Of a DNA stretch of 64,000 nt, positions 1 to 7,544 are shown in pieces. Origin of the DNA: Pseudomonas promysalinigenes (GTDB lineage Bacteria > Pseudomonadota > Gammaproteobacteria > Pseudomonadales > Pseudomonadaceae); NCBI RefSeq assembly GCF_014269025.2, contig NZ_CP077094.1:3658001-3722000 (forward strand), given 5' to 3'. The position numbers and the translations under genes were made by a program. The notes below the pieces were generated by a model. That model worked only from the letters and a program-made list of their open reading frames with translations, was not told where the DNA came from and did not search any database. Position 1 is the first letter of the stretch, and every line of letters begins with the position of its first letter.

Positions 1-35
1 CTTTCGTGCTCGGTGACGGGCATATTCATCCGCAT
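1..35 (-). CDS. 5' end of an Aer-like aerotaxis receptor (partial)
   Basis: Only the first 11 codons lie in the window; the gene continues beyond position 1. The start is an ATG at 35, preceded nine bases upstream by AAAGGA. The visible peptide, MRMNMPVTEHE, resembles the amino terminus of PAS-domain Aer-type chemotaxis receptors of Pseudomonas, which begin with a short Met/Asn stretch and then PVTQ-like residues. From memory, P. putida has an aer-type gene next to this gbu region, which fits. The assignment rests on a dozen residues plus context, so an unrelated protein cannot be excluded. The next gene on the same strand, the LysR regulator, ends about 130 bases upstream, and that gap shows no clear operator. 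Confidence 0.5.
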   Translation of the reverse strand, partial: MRMNMPVTEHE

Positions 36-166
36 CTCAAACGGTCCTTTCAAGATGAGTGGATAATCAACGCGCCTTTATTTATTTAGCAGAGCGCTAG
101 CAAGTTAGCGGTCAACTTTTGAAGGACATGAGTAGCACTCGAAAAAATTTATCCAGAACGTTCCCG

Positions 167-1060
167 TCATCCTGCGTAGAGCTGGCTTTTAAGCAGGTCA
201 CGGAACGTTTGAATCAGCGGTTCGCGACTACGGCCTCGGCGGATGATCAACGAGAATGGCGCCTGATAGCCGAAAGTCGCAGGCGATAGCACTCGAAGGT
301 CACCCTTGTCCGCCCATGCTTGCGCATAATGTTCGGGCAGATAACCAATGTAAGCCCCAGACAGGATCAGAATCAGCTGCGCCTCCATACTTTCCACGGT
401 CGCGGCACTGTGTTTGAAACCGTGCCGAGCCAGCTCCGCCTGGCTCCAATAACCGCGCCCGACCATGCGTTGCTGGGTCACCACTTGCTCCGGGATGCGC
501 CGTTCGGCAAACAACGGGTGGCGGCTGCTGCAATACAGCCAGTGCTGCTCGCGGTAGAGCGGTTGATAAAGCAGGCCGCTCATACGCGACGAGAATGCGC
601 CAATGGCCAGATCCAAGCGGTTGTCCTGCACCCCGAGCTGCAACTCGTAAGGGCTGGAAACCGACAGGTGCAAATGCACAGCGGGGTGTTCCTGGCTATA
701 GGCACCGATGACCTCGGCCAAGGGTAGCGCGCGATCACCGACGGTCGAGTCGATCACCCCCAGGTTCAGAGTGCCGCGCAACTCGCCCTTGAGCGCAGCG
801 GCGTACTGCTCGAAGCCGTCCAGTTCAGCCAGCAGGCGCAAGGTTTCCTGGTGAAACAGTTCACCTTTGCTGGTCAGGCTGAAACCGCCCCGGCCACGGT
901 GACACAGTACAAGCCCCAAGGCCCCTTCGAGCTGGCTCATGTAGGTGCTGATGGCCGAGGTGGACAGATTCAGCTCGCGCTGGGCATTGGCGAAGCCCTG
1001 ATGGCGCACCACGCTGACGAAGATGCGTAGCAGTTTCAGGTCGGGCAAGGTCGAGGCCAT
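167..1060 (-). CDS. gbuR: LysR-type regulator, probable guanidinobutyrase regulator GbuR
   Basis: A 297-residue LysR-type regulator. The winged helix-turn-helix occupies about residues 7-66 (LKLLRIFVSVVRHQGFANAQ then the STSAISTYMSQLE recognition region), followed by a periplasmic-binding-protein-like effector domain to the end. It is divergent from the guanidinobutyrase gene, with about 220 bases between the two starts. This is the usual LysR/target arrangement and matches the gbuR-gbuA pair of P. aeruginosa (PA1422/PA1421), where the regulator induces gbuA in response to 4-guanidinobutyrate. The ATG at 1060 has only a poor ribosome-binding site (CGGAA, 11 bases upstream). The LysR class is certain; the ligand is inferred from context. 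Confidence 0.85.
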   Translation of the reverse strand: MASTLPDLKLLRIFVSVVRHQGFANAQRELNLSTSAISTYMSQLEGALGLVLCHRGRGGFSLTSKGELFHQETLRLLAELDGFEQYAAALKGELRGTLNLGVIDSTVGDRALPLAEVIGAYSQEHPAVHLHLSVSSPYELQLGVQDNRLDLAIGAFSSRMSGLLYQPLYREQHWLYCSSRHPLFAERRIPEQVVTQQRMVGRGYWSQAELARHGFKHSAATVESMEAQLILILSGAYIGYLPEHYAQAWADKGDLRVLSPATFGYQAPFSLIIRRGRSREPLIQTFRDLLKSQLYAG

Positions 1061-1118
1061 GGTGCAACAGTTCCGCAGCAGTATTTGCGGGAAGTCTAAC
1101 CGCTGCGACCGGCGTTAG

Positions 1119-1134
1119 TTCAGAAATTCCTGAA
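1119..1134. promoter_or_regulatory. Candidate LysR operator between gbuR and gbuA
   Basis: The 16-bp dyad TTCAG-AAATTC-CTGAA lies in the divergent intergenic region, about 58 bases upstream of the gbuR start and 150 bases upstream of the gbuA start. LysR regulators normally bind an imperfect palindrome in exactly this sort of position. The spacing is one base longer than the canonical T-N11-A box, so the assignment is an inference. Confidence 0.35.
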
Positions 1135-1284
1135 GTAAGTATTTGCCGGTAGCGATTTTTCCTACGCACTACCTTGCGCAGACTTGGCCGAAACGTCCCT
1201 GCCCGCCAAGCATTGAGCCCTTGAAGGCGCGCGGCGGAACAGGTTCGAACAAACACAACAATCGACCGACTGATGAGGCCCACC

Positions 1285-2235
1285 GTGGACAAAGTTTTGC
1301 ATCAACCACTGGGCGGCAACGAAATGCCGCGTTTCGGCGGCATCGCCACCATGCTGCGTCTGCCCCACCTGCAAAGTGCCGAAGGCCTGGACGCCGCGTT
1401 CATCGGCGTGCCATTGGACATCGGCACCTCGCTGCGCTCCGGCACCCGTTTCGGCCCGCGGCAGATCCGCGCCGAATCGGTGATGATCCGCCCCTACAAC
1501 ATGGCTACAGGCGCTGCCCCGTTCGACTCGCTGTCGGTGGCCGACATCGGCGATGTGGCTATCAACACGTTCAATCTGCTCGACGCCGTGCGCATCATCG
1601 AAGAGGCCTACGACGAGATCCTCGAACACAACATCATCCCGATGACCTTGGGTGGCGACCACACCATCACCCTGCCGATCCTGCGTGCCCTGCACAAGAA
1701 GCACGGCAAGATTGGCCTGGTACACATCGATGCCCATGCCGACGTCAACGACCATATGTTCGGCGAGAAGATCGCCCACGGCACCACCTTCCGCCGCGCC
1801 GTGGAAGAAGGCCTGCTCGATTGCGACCGCGTCGTGCAGATCGGCCTGCGTGCCCAGGGTTACACCGCCGACGATTTCAACTGGAGCCGCCGCCAGGGCT
1901 TTCGTGTCGTGCAGGCCGAAGAGTGCTGGCACAAGTCGCTTGAGCCGCTGATGGCCGAAGTGCGCGAGAAAGTCGGTGGTGGCCCGGTGTACCTGTCGTT
2001 CGACATCGACGGCATCGACCCGGCATGGGCGCCTGGCACCGGTACCCCGGAAATCGGCGGCTTGACCACCATTCAGGCGATGGAGATCATTCGCGGCTGC
2101 CACGGCCTGGACCTGATCGGCTGTGACCTGGTTGAAGTCTCCCCGCCTTACGACACCACCGGCAACACCTCGCTGCTCGGCGCCAACCTGCTGTTCGAAA
2201 TGCTCTGCGTGCTGCCAGGCGTAGTGCGCCGCTGA
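1285..2235 (+). CDS. gbuA: Guanidinobutyrase / agmatinase-family ureohydrolase
   Basis: Manganese ureohydrolase of 316 residues, predicted to split 4-guanidinobutyrate into 4-aminobutyrate and urea in arginine catabolism. All metal-binding motifs are present: GGDH (His about 126), DAHAD (149-153) and DIDGID (from about 240), followed by the substrate-loop segment PAWAPGTGTPE. A GTG at 1285 is chosen because GAGG lies six bases upstream and the product then begins MDKVLHQPLGGNEMPRFGG as in its relatives; an in-frame ATG at 1273 would add four residues and has no good site. The divergent LysR gene and downstream symporter reproduce the P. aeruginosa gbu locus, favouring guanidinobutyrate over agmatine. 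Sequence alone cannot separate GbuA, GpuA and SpeB activities. Confidence 0.9.
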   Translation: MDKVLHQPLGGNEMPRFGGIATMLRLPHLQSAEGLDAAFIGVPLDIGTSLRSGTRFGPRQIRAESVMIRPYNMATGAAPFDSLSVADIGDVAINTFNLLDAVRIIEEAYDEILEHNIIPMTLGGDHTITLPILRALHKKHGKIGLVHIDAHADVNDHMFGEKIAHGTTFRRAVEEGLLDCDRVVQIGLRAQGYTADDFNWSRRQGFRVVQAEECWHKSLEPLMAEVREKVGGGPVYLSFDIDGIDPAWAPGTGTPEIGGLTTIQAMEIIRGCHGLDLIGCDLVEVSPPYDTTGNTSLLGANLLFEMLCVLPGVVRR

Positions 2236-2366
2236 TACCGCTGAACCCCGGCAGGAGCCATGAGGGAGGGCCATAGAGGCCCGCCAACACAAGACAAAAC
2301 CGCCGGGCGCCACGACGCGCCCGAGTGGTCGATCTCGCCATAATAAAGATAATCGGGAGACCCCCA

Positions 2367-3746
2367 ATGGCCTTGGACATCATTGTTGTAATGATCTATA
2401 CCGTCGGCATGCTCGGGCTGGGCTGGTACGGCATGCGGCGCGCGAAAACCCACGAAGACTACCTTGTGGCCGGGCGCAACCTCGGCCCTACCTTGTACAT
2501 GGGGACCATGGCCACAACCGTATTGGGTGGTGCATCCACCGTCGGTACCGTTAGGCTGGGCTACGTGCATGGCATCTCTGGGTTCTGGCTGTGTGCGGCT
2601 CTGGGCCTGGGCATCATCGCCCTGAACCTGTTCCTGGCCAAACCACTGCTGCGCCTGAAGATCTTCACCGTCACCCAGGTGCTGGAACGCCGTTACAACC
2701 CTATGGCCCGCCAGGCCAGTGCGGCAATCATGTTGGCCTATGCGCTGATGATCGGGGTGACCTCGACCCTGGCCATGGCCACCGTCCTGCAAGTGCTGCT
2801 TGATGTGCCGTTCTGGGTGTCGCTACTGCTCGGCGGCGGCGTTGTAGTGGTGTACTCGACCATCGGCGGCATGTGGTCGCTCACCCTCACCGACATCGTC
2901 CAGTTCGTGATCAAGACCGTTGGCCTGATGTTCATCCTGCTGCCCATCTGCCTGTACAAGGCCGGCGGCTGGGATACCTTGGTGGCCAAACTCCCAGCGG
3001 CCAGCTTCAGCTGGACCACCATCGGCTGGGACACCATCATCACCTACTTCCTGATCTACTTCTTCGGCATCCTGATCGGCCAGGACATCTGGCAGCGGGT
3101 TTTCACTGCCCGTGACGCGAAGGTCTGCCAGCGCGCCGGCACCACTGCCGGTGTGTACTGCGTGCTGTACGGGCTGGCATGCGCCCTGATCGGCATGTGC
3201 GCCCACGTACTGATGCCTGACCTTGCCAACCCGAACAACGCCTTCGCTGAGATGATCAAAGGGCAACTGCCCGAAGGCATCCGTGGCCTGCTGATGGCGG
3301 CAGCCCTGGCAGCGATGATGTCCACCGCCAGTGCCGGCCTGTTGGCAGCCTCGACCACCCTGACCGAAGACCTGTTGCCCAAGCTGCGAGGCGGCAAGCA
3401 GTCCAGCCTGGGCGTCAGCCGCCTGTTCACCCTGCTCACAGGCCTGGTGGTGCTGGGCATCGCAATGGCGGTGAACGATGTGATCAGCGCCCTGACCTTG
3501 GCCTACAACCTGCTGGTCGGCGGCATGCTGATCCCGTTGATCGGTGCGATTTTCTGGAAGCGTGCGACCACCGCAGGCGCCATTGCCAGCATGTCGCTGG
3601 GCTTTGCCACCGCGCTGTTGTTCATGTTCAAGGACGGGCTGGATGCCAATACGCCGATCTACTACAGCTTGGTGGTTGGCTTGGTGAGCTTCGTGCTGGT
3701 GAGCGTGCTGTCGCGCAAACCGGTGGGTGAAGTAAAGCTGGCCTGA
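2367..3746 (+). CDS. Sodium:solute symporter, probable guanidino compound uptake
   Basis: A 459-residue polytopic inner-membrane protein of the SSF/SSS family (PF00474), with about 13 hydrophobic helices starting at the amino terminus (ALDIIVVMIYTVGMLGLGWYG). The glycine-rich stretch MGTMATTVLGGASTVG is typical of the family's first substrate/sodium-site helices. GGGAG lies seven bases before the ATG at 2367; an in-frame upstream start at 2325 has no such site. It follows gbuA by 131 bases on the same strand, as PA1418 lies near gbuA in P. aeruginosa, so import of 4-guanidinobutyrate or a related guanidine is the likely job. The gap contains an inverted repeat (GGGCGC/CGCGCCC) but no strong terminator, so co-transcription with gbuA is plausible. 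Confidence 0.85.
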   Translation: MALDIIVVMIYTVGMLGLGWYGMRRAKTHEDYLVAGRNLGPTLYMGTMATTVLGGASTVGTVRLGYVHGISGFWLCAALGLGIIALNLFLAKPLLRLKIFTVTQVLERRYNPMARQASAAIMLAYALMIGVTSTLAMATVLQVLLDVPFWVSLLLGGGVVVVYSTIGGMWSLTLTDIVQFVIKTVGLMFILLPICLYKAGGWDTLVAKLPAASFSWTTIGWDTIITYFLIYFFGILIGQDIWQRVFTARDAKVCQRAGTTAGVYCVLYGLACALIGMCAHVLMPDLANPNNAFAEMIKGQLPEGIRGLLMAAALAAMMSTASAGLLAASTTLTEDLLPKLRGGKQSSLGVSRLFTLLTGLVVLGIAMAVNDVISALTLAYNLLVGGMLIPLIGAIFWKRATTAGAIASMSLGFATALLFMFKDGLDANTPIYYSLVVGLVSFVLVSVLSRKPVGEVKLA

Positions 3747-3749
3747 TGG

Positions 3750-3781
3750 GCTAGCCTGCAGCGGCCTCTTCGCAGGCTAGC
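3750..3781 (+). terminator. Hairpin downstream of the symporter gene
   Basis: GCTAGCCTGC and GCAGGCTAGC form a perfect 10-bp stem around a 12-base loop, starting four bases after the symporter stop codon. No T-run follows, so it may be an mRNA-stabilising stem or a degenerate REP rather than a true intrinsic terminator. Confidence 0.4.
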
Positions 3782-3881
3782 TCGCACCCTCGCGGTTATC
3801 ACGGCTTTGCAACCCTGTGGGCCTGCTGTGCAGGGTTAGCCGCGAACGGACCAATGATGCCCAAGCAGATGCAGCAGAAAC

Positions 3882-3921
3882 AAAAAGGCCGCAGCACCTG
3901 TCCAGGTGCTGCGGCCTTTTT
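3882..3921. terminator. Strong intrinsic terminator of the sicX-like gene, bidirectional shape
   Basis: GGCCGCAGCACCTG pairs perfectly with CAGGTGCTGCGGCC, flanked by A5 on one side and T6 on the other, so the hairpin carries a U-tract in both directions. Read on the minus strand it lies six bases after the stop codon of the small PA1414-type gene. A Hfq-type sRNA 3' end would look like this. On the plus strand it could also stop read-through from the symporter. Confidence 0.85.
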
Positions 3922-4140
3922 TGCATCTCAGCGACGGCGCGGCTGGCGCTTGCGCTGCTCTTCATCAGTCGGGATCGGCACCGGCTGCAAGGGTGGTGGA
4001 ATCAGCCCCAAGGCGACGCCGAGGTCGTGGAGCCAGTTGAACATTTGGTTTCTCATAATGCCCCCTTGACGGGTCAGCCTCACGGCAATTCAATCCTGCG
4101 ATGTTTCATACAGATCATAGTCCGATGCTCTGTACTACGC
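3885..4140 (-). ncRNA. sicX: Putative SicX-like small RNA transcript
   Basis: In P. aeruginosa the PA1414 locus is known as sicX, a low-oxygen-induced small RNA that controls the switch between acute and chronic infection behaviour. Here the same layout is visible: an Anr/FNR box at 4171-4184, an AT-rich TAAGAATAAG segment at 4155-4146 in a -10-like position, about 80 bases of leader, a tiny reading frame and a strong hairpin ending in a U-tract. The predicted transcript is about 255 nt, starting near 4140. The boundaries are inferred from these signals. Whether the RNA, the 42-residue peptide or both act in this organism is open. Confidence 0.5.
3928..4056 (-). CDS. PA1414-family small protein (42 aa)
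   Basis: A 42-codon gene. The product begins MRNQMFNWLHDLGVALGLIP, continues with the proline-rich segment PPLQPVPIPTDEEQRKR and ends in arginines. This matches my recollection of the PA1414 family: a short amphipathic helix, then PxPxPTDEEQRKR and a basic tail. No signal peptide or membrane helix is evident. The ATG at 4056 is preceded by AAGGGGG with four bases of spacing. Upstream is an Anr-type box and directly downstream a strong terminator, so it is a single-gene unit. Family recognition is firm, but no biochemical role of the peptide is known to me; in P. aeruginosa the locus acts mainly as the sRNA SicX. Confidence 0.8.
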   Translation of the reverse strand: MRNQMFNWLHDLGVALGLIPPPLQPVPIPTDEEQRKRQPRRR

Positions 4141-4170
4141 ATGCCCTTATTCTTACAGATATGGCCTAGT

Positions 4171-4184
4171 TTGACGCGGATCAA
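4171..4184 (-). promoter_or_regulatory. Anr/FNR-type box for the sicX-like gene
   Basis: TTGAC-GCGG-ATCAA (read on minus TTGAT-CCGC-GTCAA) matches the FNR/Anr consensus TTGAT-N4-ATCAA at nine of ten conserved bases. It overlaps the stop codon of the neighbouring LysR gene and sits roughly 38-42 bases ahead of the predicted sicX start, the standard class II activator position. Oxygen-limited induction through Anr is therefore predicted. Confidence 0.75.
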
Positions 4185-5074
4185 GCGGAAACGGCGCATT
4201 CCGACGACTGGCTAATCGTTTCCCTTTGTTGCAAATCAATCCAAGCCTGCAAATTCGCCCCGCACATGCCTTGGCGCCACATCAACCAGGTTTGCGCATG
4301 ATCGAACGGCGCCTGCAAGCGGTGCGCCGTGACCTGATCGCGCCCAGGCAGGCTATCTAACATCGACTGCGCCATCAGGGCCACCCCAGCGCCGGCAATC
4401 ACGCAGGCCAGCATGCTTTGATAAGACTCGATTTCCATTACCCGCCCCATGGGCGTGTGCTCATGGGCATACCAGGCTTCCAAACGCATACGGTAGGAAC
4501 AGCCTTGGCGGAACGTGAACACCGCTTTGCCAGCCACGTCCTTGGCACTGCGCACCTCTGCATGCTGAGGACAGGTAATCAACACCAACACCTCATCGCA
4601 CAAACGCACGCCGTCCAGCCCTGCCAAGCGAGGCGGGCCGTCCACCAGTGCCGCATCCAAGCGATTACTGAGTAGGCCTTCGAGCAATTCGCCACTGGGC
4701 GCTGCCCGCACCTGCAGATTCACGGCAGGGTATTGCTGGTGGTAACGCGCCAACAAGGGGGGCAAGTGAATGGCAGCTGTGCTGTACATAGTGCCGAGGA
4801 CGAAATCGCCAGCCGGTTGACCGCCCTGCACTGCTGCCACGGCCTCCTCGCGTAATGCCCAAAGGCGGTGGGTGAAATCCAGCAGTACCTTACCCGCTGG
4901 GGATAGCTGCAAGCGCTGGCGCTCGCGCACGAACAGCTCCACACCCAGCTGCTCCTCCAACTGCCGCAGGCGCGTCGACAGGTTTGACGGCACGCGGTGC
5001 AGACGCTCGGCAGCACGCGTGACCGAACCCTCCTCGGCCACGGCCTGGAAGATGCGTAGTTGACTGAACTCCAA
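4181..5074 (-). CDS. LysR-type transcriptional regulator
   Basis: A 297-residue LysR regulator: HTH at about residues 3-60 (FSQLRIFQAVAEEGSVTRAA, then NLSTRLRQLEEQLGVELF) and an effector-binding domain after residue 90. Start choice: a TTG at 5074 has GGAG six bases upstream and gives the typical MEFSQLRIFQ opening; an earlier TTG at 5086 has no site and would add four residues. It is divergent from a YbfB/YjiJ-type MFS gene 107 bases away, and that gap holds a perfect LysR-type dyad (5111-5125), so control of the transporter and of itself is likely. The ligand is unknown. Its stop codon overlaps the Anr box of the downstream small gene. Confidence 0.87.
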   Translation of the reverse strand: MEFSQLRIFQAVAEEGSVTRAAERLHRVPSNLSTRLRQLEEQLGVELFVRERQRLQLSPAGKVLLDFTHRLWALREEAVAAVQGGQPAGDFVLGTMYSTAAIHLPPLLARYHQQYPAVNLQVRAAPSGELLEGLLSNRLDAALVDGPPRLAGLDGVRLCDEVLVLITCPQHAEVRSAKDVAGKAVFTFRQGCSYRMRLEAWYAHEHTPMGRVMEIESYQSMLACVIAGAGVALMAQSMLDSLPGRDQVTAHRLQAPFDHAQTWLMWRQGMCGANLQAWIDLQQRETISQSSECAVSA

Positions 5075-5110
5075 AGCATTCTCCAAAAATGAACAACTTC
5101 ATCATCATTA

Positions 5111-5125
5111 TTCAATTTTATTGAA
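5111..5125. promoter_or_regulatory. LysR-type operator (T-N11-A dyad)
   Basis: TTCAAT-TTT-ATTGAA is a perfect 15-bp palindrome and contains the canonical T-N11-A pattern (T at 5112, A at 5124). It lies between the divergent LysR gene (start 5074) and the MFS gene (start 5182), which makes it the most convincing LysR recognition site in the window. Confidence 0.65.
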
Positions 5126-5181
5126 ACTGCAATCGACTTTAAGCTCCCATTCATCGCATTCATCACACACGGAGAGAGCTC

Positions 5182-6348
5182 ATGTCGCCGCTCGTACAAC
5201 TGCTGGCCAGTGCCGTGGCCCTGATGATGGCAATGGGGATCGGTCGCTTCGCCCTCACACCGCAATTGCCGCAATTGATCGCTGAAGGGCAGTTCGACCT
5301 CACCGCCGCCGGGCTGATCGCTGCCGCCAACTACCTGGGCTACCTGCTAGGAGCCTTGGACGGCATGCGCGCGCGGGGCCCACGCCACGTGCAATTGCGG
5401 CTTCATGGTGGGCTGTGGATGTGCGTGCTGCTGACCTTCGCCTCGTGGGCGGCAGAGGGTTTCTGGGGCCATGTCCTGTTGCGCTTTGGCACAGGCGTGG
5501 CCAGTGCATGGGTGCTGGTCATGATCACCAGTCTCAGCCAGCAAGTGGCCAATGCTCATCAGCGTCAGCGCCTCGGGGCACTGGTATTCGCAGGCCCCGG
5601 ATTGGGTATTGCCTTGACCGGCTTACTGGCACTGGTTGCGCACTCGCTGGCATTGGGTTCGGCAGCCCTTTGGCTGATCTATGCGGTGGCGGCGCTGGTC
5701 ATGCTGCTGCTCTTGCGCCCTTGGCTGCCCCGCGCCCTGCAGGCTACTGCAGTACCCACCGCCTCGTACTCAAGCGCAAACCGCCATGTCGGCATAGGCC
5801 GGCTAGGGTTGGTCTACGCCTTGTACGGCGTCGGTTACATCTTGCCCGCTACCTTCCTTTCACAGATGGCTGATCAGCAGTTTGCTGGCAACTGGATGGC
5901 TGACCTGTTCTGGCCTGCGTTCGGGATAGCTGCAGCCCTAGGCGTGGTGTTGGTAAGCCTGCGCAAGAGGGGCCGCACATCATCTTGGCTGACAGCCATG
6001 CTATGGCTGCAAGCGTTGGGGGTCTTGGCGTGCCTTGTGGGCGGTGCTACGGGCCTGGCACTGGGTGTGGTGCTCTGCGGCGGCCCCTTCCTTGCGTGCA
6101 TGCAGCTGGTGATGCAGCGCTCGCGGGAATTGGCTCCCCATGCCACCCAACGCAACGCGGGGCTGTTGACCGCATGTTTCGCCCTCGGACAATTGAGTGG
6201 CCCGCTGTTGGCCGCGCTGAGCAATCACTACAGCGGGAGCCTCCAGCCAGCACTGGCACTGGCTGCATCTGGGCTGGGGCTAGCCGGGGTGTTGGTGTTG
6301 AGCAAGGGCTCGAGCGCCATACATTGCGAGGTGGCAACCCGAGCCTGA
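5182..6348 (+). CDS. YbfB/YjiJ-family MFS transporter
   Basis: A 388-residue major facilitator protein with about 12 hydrophobic helices; the opening (LLASAVALMMAMGIGRFALTPQLPQLI) carries the MGIGRFA signature characteristic of the YbfB/YjiJ group (PF06779). The ATG at 5182 follows GGAGAG by six bases. It is divergent from a LysR regulator across a clean T-N11-A dyad, so it is probably induced or repressed by that regulator. Members of this group are usually uncharacterised exporters; no substrate can be read from the sequence. About 60 bases after the stop is a large nested inverted repeat containing a REP unit. Confidence 0.85.
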   Translation: MSPLVQLLASAVALMMAMGIGRFALTPQLPQLIAEGQFDLTAAGLIAAANYLGYLLGALDGMRARGPRHVQLRLHGGLWMCVLLTFASWAAEGFWGHVLLRFGTGVASAWVLVMITSLSQQVANAHQRQRLGALVFAGPGLGIALTGLLALVAHSLALGSAALWLIYAVAALVMLLLLRPWLPRALQATAVPTASYSSANRHVGIGRLGLVYALYGVGYILPATFLSQMADQQFAGNWMADLFWPAFGIAAALGVVLVSLRKRGRTSSWLTAMLWLQALGVLACLVGGATGLALGVVLCGGPFLACMQLVMQRSRELAPHATQRNAGLLTACFALGQLSGPLLAALSNHYSGSLQPALALAASGLGLAGVLVLSKGSSAIHCEVATRA

Positions 6349-6410
6349 GGATCAGCGTCGGCCCTTTCGTGGGTGAAAGTACAAGGGCTGGACAGGTATT
6401 GAGGTGATCC

Positions 6411-6474
6411 CCAATCGGCGGGAGCAACTGGCTTGGCCAGCCTCTTCGCGGCTGAAGCCGCTCCCACCGATTGG
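6411..6474. repeat. Nested inverted repeat containing a P. putida-type REP
   Basis: The outer arms CCAATCGGCGGGAGC and GCTCCCACCGATTGG pair with one mismatch and enclose a REP-like unit (GCCTCTTCGCGGCTGAAGCCGCTCCC, written here only to identify it by its GCCTCTTCGCGGC core). The whole 64-base structure sits between two convergent genes, where it can act as a bidirectional terminator or RNA-stabilising stem. Confidence 0.6.
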
Positions 6475-6520
6475 TGCTGTGCTCAATGCACCCGCGAGCT
6501 ACTTGAGCGCGACTTGAACC

Positions 6521-7447
6521 TCAACCTAAAAGCTTGCGCAGTTGCTGCTTCACCCAAGGCTCCGCACTCACCAGCACTACGCCCAGCAATACCATCACCG
6601 CCCCCAATACAAAATTCACACTCAAAGGCTCACCCAGCAGCACTACCCCGAATGTCACTCCGAACAGCGGGGTAATGAACGAAAATACCGCCAGGTTGGA
6701 GGCCAAGTATTTGCGCAATAGCCAGAACCAGGTCAGGTAGCTGACGAACGAAACCACAACACCTTGGAACAATACGCTACCCACTGCCAGCGGGGTCAGT
6801 GTCACATCCTCAATCTGCCCACTGACCAAAGCGATCAGCAATAACCCGGCAAAACCCACCGCCAATTGGTAGAACAACGTCAGGGTTGCCGGGGCCTCTG
6901 AAAGCCGTGAGCCCCGTACCACCACGGTAGTGGCGCCCCAGGCCAGCCCGGCAAGGACTCCCAAAGCATCGCCAAGCAGCGTGCGCCCATCCATCTGGGT
7001 GAATGACATGCCGCCGGCAAAGGCCATCGCGATGCCGGCAAACGCCAGCAGGATGCCCAGCCACTGCAACAGGCGCAATCGTTCGCTCGGCAACATGAAG
7101 TGCAAGCCCAACGCCGTGAAAACGGGTGCGGTATACAGGAAGACCGACATATGTGCTGCCGATGTCAGCTTCAGACCCTCGGCGATGAACAGAAACTCCA
7201 AGCCGAACAGGCCACCGGCCAACAGGCCACCGCGCCAAGTACGGCCTACCTGCTCCCAGCCGCCGCGCCAGCACATCATCAGGCCAACCAGAACCCCCGC
7301 AATGCCGTTGCGCAGGGCAGCCTGCATCACCGGGGCGATATCGACGGCCGCCGTTTTGATCAGCACTTGTTGGCAACCCCAAATCAGGCATAGGCCCAGC
7401 ATTACCTGGAAGGCAAAGGCGTCAGGGTTCTTACGGGCCGCGCTCAT
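6521..7447 (-). CDS. DMT-family transporter (EamA domains)
   Basis: A 308-residue inner-membrane protein with ten predicted helices in two repeated EamA (PF00892) halves, about residues 12-145 and 160-295. The first helix (FQVMLGLCLIWGCQQVLIKTAA) is typical of the drug/metabolite transporter superfamily. The ATG at 7447 gives MSAARKNPDAF before the first helix. It converges with the MFS gene to its left; the next gene to the right starts about 500 bases away on the same strand. Substrates of EamA proteins range from amino acids to cofactors and cannot be deduced here. Confidence 0.82.
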   Translation of the reverse strand: MSAARKNPDAFAFQVMLGLCLIWGCQQVLIKTAAVDIAPVMQAALRNGIAGVLVGLMMCWRGGWEQVGRTWRGGLLAGGLFGLEFLFIAEGLKLTSAAHMSVFLYTAPVFTALGLHFMLPSERLRLLQWLGILLAFAGIAMAFAGGMSFTQMDGRTLLGDALGVLAGLAWGATTVVVRGSRLSEAPATLTLFYQLAVGFAGLLLIALVSGQIEDVTLTPLAVGSVLFQGVVVSFVSYLTWFWLLRKYLASNLAVFSFITPLFGVTFGVVLLGEPLSVNFVLGAVMVLLGVVLVSAEPWVKQQLRKLLG

Positions 7448-7544
7448 GGGCGGGCCTTCAGGTCAGATGCTGGCATGGGCGGCGGCTCGGCAGTGTTGGT
7501 AAGAACTACCGATTATCCTGGTACCGCCGCCCTTCTGGCCAGCC

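Noticed and set aside
1162..2367. 401-codon open frame antisense to gbuA
   Set aside because: The guanidinobutyrase carries all metal motifs on the plus strand; the reverse frame matches nothing.
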